Shown here piece after piece: positions 7,221-10,045 of a DNA stretch of 10,045 nt. How positions within the stretch are numbered: position 1 is the stretch's first letter; every line of letters starts with the position of its first letter. The stretch comes from Dictyocoela muelleri. Its lineage: Eukaryota > Microsporidia. Made by a program: the position numbers and the translations under genes. Below the pieces are notes generated by a model that did not search any database, had not been told where the DNA came from, and saw only the letters and a program-made list of their open reading frames with translations. The stretch covers positions 1-10,045 of the forward strand of contig SDVU01000861.1 of NCBI GenBank assembly GCA_016256075.1. Direction: 5' to 3'.

Positions 7221-7743
7221 TCAAATGAATAACGGCTCTTGCATTCTACGATAGTAGGATGTGTCATGGATTGTTTTGCCAGTATATTTCTCTAAAAATG
7301 ATTCAAAGCAGGTGTTTGCAGCTTATAAAACAAGAAATTAGCAGCAGTAAACGCCTCAACTAAATTTTTATTGAAAATTTCATTATTAATTGTAATATTA
7401 CATGTTTCTTCAAGCGTTTTATGACTCTTTTTTTATTTAATTATATATTTGCAGACTTGTTCCAAATGTTTTATTACTTCCTAATATCTTCTTTTAGGGA
7501 ATAGATCATTTCCTTACAACAACCAAGACAAGTTAGGACATTATTTTTAAAAATAAATATTGTATTATCTTTTATAAATTCTCTTAGCGCCTTTTATCTA
7601 GATAAATTTTTCATTTTGGAGGCTGGGTATTTTTTATAGAAAATATTTTTTAAAAAAAAACAAAAATGCGGGTTTTTAGAAAAAAAAACAAAAATACGGG
7701 TTTTTGAAAAAAAATACGGTAGCCGTATTTTCACACAGCCCTA
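7221..7743 (-). pseudogene. hAT element 5' end with broken CGGBP1-like transposase
   Basis: Read on the minus strand, the element starts at about 7743 with TAGGGCTGTGTGAAAATACG, a hAT-style terminus. Then come a 9-bp palindrome (AAAATACGG/CCGTATTTT, 7711-7731) and two 27-bp subterminal repeats (7653-7706). From 7614 a frame runs MKNLSR, a stop, then KALREFIKDNTIFIFKNNVL, TCLGCCKEMIYSLKEDIRK. After a frame change EVIKHLEQVCKYIIK follows. This has the shape of a BED-type zinc finger: CxxC, then a conserved HL. At 7372-7224 another frame gives NKNLVEAFTAANFLFYKLQT, PALNHFLEKYTGKTIHDTSY, YRRMQEPLFI. It matches the pattern of CGGBP1 and the hAT transposases it derives from (xxANIPLxKxxxPxxxxFLxxY...IPxxxxLRRxYLP). 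The catalytic RNase H-like domain and dimerisation region are not visible, so only the 5' quarter remains. It has a stop and at least two frame breaks. The family assignment is by motif memory, without a search. Confidence 0.75.
7653..7706. repeat. Two 27-bp subterminal repeats of the hAT end
   Basis: The unit AAAAAAAACAAAAATGCGGG then TTTTTAG is repeated head to tail, the second copy having ACGGG in place of GCGGG. A third partial unit, AAAAAAAATACGG, leads into the terminal palindrome. Subterminal repeats rich in such short GC words are known binding sites for hAT transposases, so that role is inferred here from position. Confidence 0.65.
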
Positions 7744-8100
7744 GTCATGACGTTTAATATCCATTATGTTTTATTAATTGCGTCAATAAATACATGTCTG
7801 TATCTTAGTGAACCCCTTTCTGCTTCATATAAAGATACAATAATTCTAAATCTACTAAAAAACAATTTATCTCTTTAAGGTAAACAGTTTAAATATCTGA
7901 AAATTGATTTGTATATAAATTTTTCACCAGAATAATTTTAAGATATTTTTAATACAATAAACATAAAGCTATTTTTTTATTACTTGCATTGTATTTAATA
8001 AAGTTTATTAATGATATAATAGAAATCTAATAATAGAAATAAAATATTTGTTTTAAAATTTAATTATTGTTTTTGACATTTATTATTTGTTGCATTTTTA
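7744..8100 (+). other. Upstream flank of the membrane-protein gene
   Basis: This is AT-rich sequence between the hAT terminus and the start codon. It contains a 17-bp palindrome TTAATAAAGTTTATTAA at 7995-8011 and the near-duplicate TAGAAATCTAATAATAGAAAT just after. CCCCTTTCTGCTTCAT near 7813 recalls CCCCTTCTGCTTCAT near 2079, about 15 bases, and may be a tiny shared repeat. The promoter must lie here. I see TATA-like words in abundance, which is uninformative at this composition, and no clear initiation motif. Confidence 0.4.
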
Positions 8101-9549
8101 ATGACAGAAAAGACAAACATCACTTTCTTTATACCCAAATTAAGTAATAAAAAAGATTCCAATTTGCGTATTATGAACATTATTTTTGATATTACGAAAA
8201 AATCATTATTAAAAGCCAACTTTTTATTTTCGAACACAATATTTTTTATTTATAAATTCCAGGCAAATAAATATAAAATTCCGCTCATACTACCAACTAT
8301 CGTATATTATATAACATGGTTTATATTAAAATATAAATTTGGGAATTTGAATAATGAATGGTATCATTATTTATTATTAATAGGCATTTTTGTTAAGACT
8401 ATTGCACTATTTTTCGACAAATTAAAATATGAATTAAAAATATTTATACTTTGTTTATTAAATGCTATCTATTCATTAATTGAATTTTATATTGAAGGCA
8501 ATGATAATGAAAAAGACAATAGAGAACAAAATTTGCGAGAAAAAGATGATAATAAAAATTATATTACAAAAAACAATATCAAAAATAGAATTATTGATGA
8601 ATTCTTAAATTTTATTTTCATTATAATTTTTAATTATAATGAAAATAAACTTACTTCCAATATGGGGTTTTATATAAATTTGCAAGGAAACATTTTTATA
8701 CTGACTTTTATACTTAAATGGATAATTTATGTTGTTAATAAAAAGAAAACCTTTAGAAACAGAAATAATGATTTATACCAGGCTGTTAATGAAAAAAGTA
8801 TGAAAAAATATGAACCCTTAAAAAATTTGATCTTTAAATTTAAAAAAGAGAGCGGATTAAAAGAGGAATTAATCAAAAATGAAGAATTTCTTTTACATAA
8901 GGATAAAAATTCGGAATTTTTGATATCCGAAAAAATAATTTTAGACGATGGTAATTTTGATAAAACCAACCTTAAAAAAGACAAATCTCATACTGAAATT
9001 TTAAATAGAGATAATTTAGATCTTATAATTTCTAAAACAAGAGAAAAATATAATATTAATAAAGAAAATGATATTATTGAAGTGAATAATTCATATAAAA
9101 TATTATTAAGGATCAATAATCTAAATTTAACAAAAATTTTATTAATTATATCTTATATATTAACAAATATTAGTGAAATGTATATCTATTATATATTTAT
9201 AATAAGAAATATTTCAACACTCGCCTTATACTTTTCGATAGATGCAATATTTAAATTAATTTTAATACCTATTCAATCAGAAAGTTTATTTTATTTTTTA
9301 GTGTTTAAATTTATTTTTCAAATATCCCTTTTGCTTTGTATTGTCAGGATAAATCCATATTATTTTGTAACCTTAATGTTTTTAAATGGGATTACAAGTG
9401 AAATTTTATATAATACCTTTGATGAATATCAAATTGATGTGAAGTTTTATGATTTCATAGTTTTTATTTTTGTTATATTTTTTATTTTTAATTATGGTAT
9501 TGGTCAGGTTGTTAGCGAATTTATATTCTTTTCATCTGTAAAAATTTAA
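8101..9549 (+). CDS. Orphan multi-pass membrane protein, 482 aa
   Basis: I do not recognise a family. The ATG at 8101 is the first in frame after an in-frame TGA at 8074-8076; a second methionine at residue 25 is a less likely start. The protein is intronless and ends with TAA. Hydrophobic segments suitable for membrane spans lie at about residues 60-78, 88-105, 110-130, 167-179 (short), 193-212, 343-367, 371-391, 396-415, 419-437 and 450-466. This gives two membrane blocks of about five spans each. The blocks are separated by a charged, mostly hydrophilic stretch at about 213-338; a smaller charged insert, rich in D, N, E and K, sits at 131-166. There is no cleavable signal peptide, since the first 40 residues are polar and basic. 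No transporter, kinase or protease motif is visible. The two-block plan resembles transporters in outline only. The reading frame is clean over 1.4 kb in decayed surroundings, which argues for purifying selection or a recent origin. It is isolated, with no operon partner. The composition is extremely rich in I, N, K, F and L, as expected for a very AT-rich genome. Confidence 0.85.
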   Translation: MTEKTNITFFIPKLSNKKDSNLRIMNIIFDITKKSLLKANFLFSNTIFFIYKFQANKYKIPLILPTIVYYITWFILKYKFGNLNNEWYHYLLLIGIFVKTIALFFDKLKYELKIFILCLLNAIYSLIEFYIEGNDNEKDNREQNLREKDDNKNYITKNNIKNRIIDEFLNFIFIIIFNYNENKLTSNMGFYINLQGNIFILTFILKWIIYVVNKKKTFRNRNNDLYQAVNEKSMKKYEPLKNLIFKFKKESGLKEELIKNEEFLLHKDKNSEFLISEKIILDDGNFDKTNLKKDKSHTEILNRDNLDLIISKTREKYNINKENDIIEVNNSYKILLRINNLNLTKILLIISYILTNISEMYIYYIFIIRNISTLALYFSIDAIFKLILIPIQSESLFYFLVFKFIFQISLLLCIVRINPYYFVTLMFLNGITSEILYNTFDEYQIDVKFYDFIVFIFVIFFIFNYGIGQVVSEFIFFSSVKI

Positions 9550-9568
9550 GAATCTATATTTTAGTTAA

Positions 9569-9574
9569 AATAAA
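9569..9574 (+). promoter_or_regulatory. Possible polyadenylation signal
   Basis: AATAAA begins 20 bases after the stop codon of the membrane-protein gene. The position suits a short 3' end, but this hexamer is common by chance in such AT-rich DNA. Confidence 0.3.
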
Positions 9575-9658
9575 TGTTTTTAAGAGGATATTTAAATTGT
9601 TAATTATATTTTTTGAAATAATCATTTTTAAACTAATTTTTAAAAAATTATTTTTCTA

Positions 9659-9902
9659 TTATATATTACATGTTGACAACATCCATAGTTGCCAACCCTA
9701 AGAGTTGTCTCCTACCGTGGTCTAAGACCTTTGGTTGCTGGTTTTCCAATAATACGTCACTTCCTAAGCTACCCAGAAGCCCAGCTGTATACGCGATCTT
9801 CGTTTATCAATGACTCAGCAGGATACAGGTAATTAATGGCTTTTAATGAATTTTTATTTTTCACTACTTTTTGGCTAATTGCGTCGCCGCACTCATCCCC
9901 AC
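9659..9902 (+). repeat. Dispersed repeat, copy 2
   Basis: This is the second copy of the element at 1823-2067, in the same orientation, beginning with TTATATATTACATGTTGACA and fading out at TCCCCAC. It has a few small length differences from copy 1. It starts 110 bp after the stop codon of the membrane-protein gene. Unlike copy 1, it is followed by a duplicated 13-mer and an (AAAGT)n array. If that array belongs to the element, it would be a retroposon-like 3' tail. If the homology limit is the true end, an LTR or transposon end is equally possible. Confidence 0.7.
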
Positions 9903-9910
9903 GGCTTGGC

Positions 9911-9949
9911 CTCAACTCGCCAGCATCAAAAAAATCCTCGACTCGCCAG
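9911..9949. repeat. Duplicated 13-mer
   Basis: CTCAACTCGCCAG at 9911-9923 and CTCGACTCGCCAG at 9937-9949 differ by one base and are separated by an A-rich 13-base spacer. GC-rich words of this kind are unusual here and mark the boundary between the dispersed repeat and the pentamer array. Confidence 0.6.
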
Positions 9950-9960
9950 ATAATTAAATT

Positions 9961-10045
9961 AAAGTATGGTAAAGTAAAGTAAAGTAAAGTAAAGTAAAGT
10001 AAAGTAAAGTAAAGTAAAGTAAAGTAAAGTAAAGTAAAGTAAAGT
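9961..10045. repeat. (AAAGT)n pentanucleotide array
   Basis: There is one AAAGT at 9961-9965, a variant ATGGT at 9966-9970, then 15 perfect AAAGT units to the last base of the window. The array is truncated by the window end, so its true length is unknown. It is not one of the common telomere repeats. Its near-perfect homogeneity indicates recent expansion. Confidence 0.95.

Noticed and set aside
8727-8984. 85-codon minus-strand open frame
   Set aside because: It is antisense to the 482-codon gene and arises from its lysine-rich central region.
1-10045. tRNA, rRNA, CRISPR array, riboswitch or replication origin
   Set aside because: No cloverleaf with a T-loop motif, no ribosomal signature and no evenly spaced identical repeats with unique spacers were seen; the hairpins present are transposon arms.

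Overview
The window is very AT-rich, gene-poor DNA that is mostly transposon debris around one intact protein-coding gene. The single long ORF is intronless, lysine/asparagine/isoleucine-rich and encodes a multi-pass membrane protein. It sits among remnants of eukaryotic DNA transposons: a Merlin/IS1595 (ISXO2-like) element, a hAT element with a CGGBP1-like transposase N-terminus, and several foldback or MITE-like elements. This combination fits a transposon-loaded, AT-rich microsporidian genome (lineages such as Hamiltosporidium or Anncaliia are the sort I have in mind), but nothing here proves the taxon. No tRNA, rRNA, CRISPR array or prokaryotic operon structure is visible.

Layout. Positions 1-512 are AT-rich with no gene. 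Positions 513-1108 (minus) hold a broken Merlin-type transposase. Positions 1109-1822 have two kinds of short repeat, including a C-rich 17-bp minisatellite. A GC-richer dispersed repeat lies at 1823-2067 and returns in the same orientation at 9659-9902. Positions 2359-5091 are dominated by three foldback elements of about 0.23, 0.34 and 1.05 kb whose ends share a TTTGG-KTCTACAACG-like terminus; the middle one appears to sit inside an older inverted-repeat element. A fourth, unrelated foldback (5939-6160) has a partial, diverged second copy at 6571-6645. At 6980-7167 a 28-bp GATCAGTC repeat array is bounded by inverted ends. Positions 7221-7743 (minus) are the 5' end of a hAT element: terminal repeat, subterminal repeats, a BED/CGGBP1-like zinc finger and the following helical domain.

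The host gene is 8101-9549 (plus, 482 codons), an unrecognised protein with about ten predicted membrane segments and a long charged central region. It is followed by the second dispersed repeat copy and by an (AAAGT)n array that runs to the window end.

No genes here work together as a system. The region reads as an insertion sink, with DNA transposon families represented mainly by non-autonomous hairpins and two decayed transposase genes. The most distinctive observations are the CGGBP1-like hAT fragment, the shared termini of the three foldbacks, the GATCAGTC array with inverted ends, and the orphan membrane protein.
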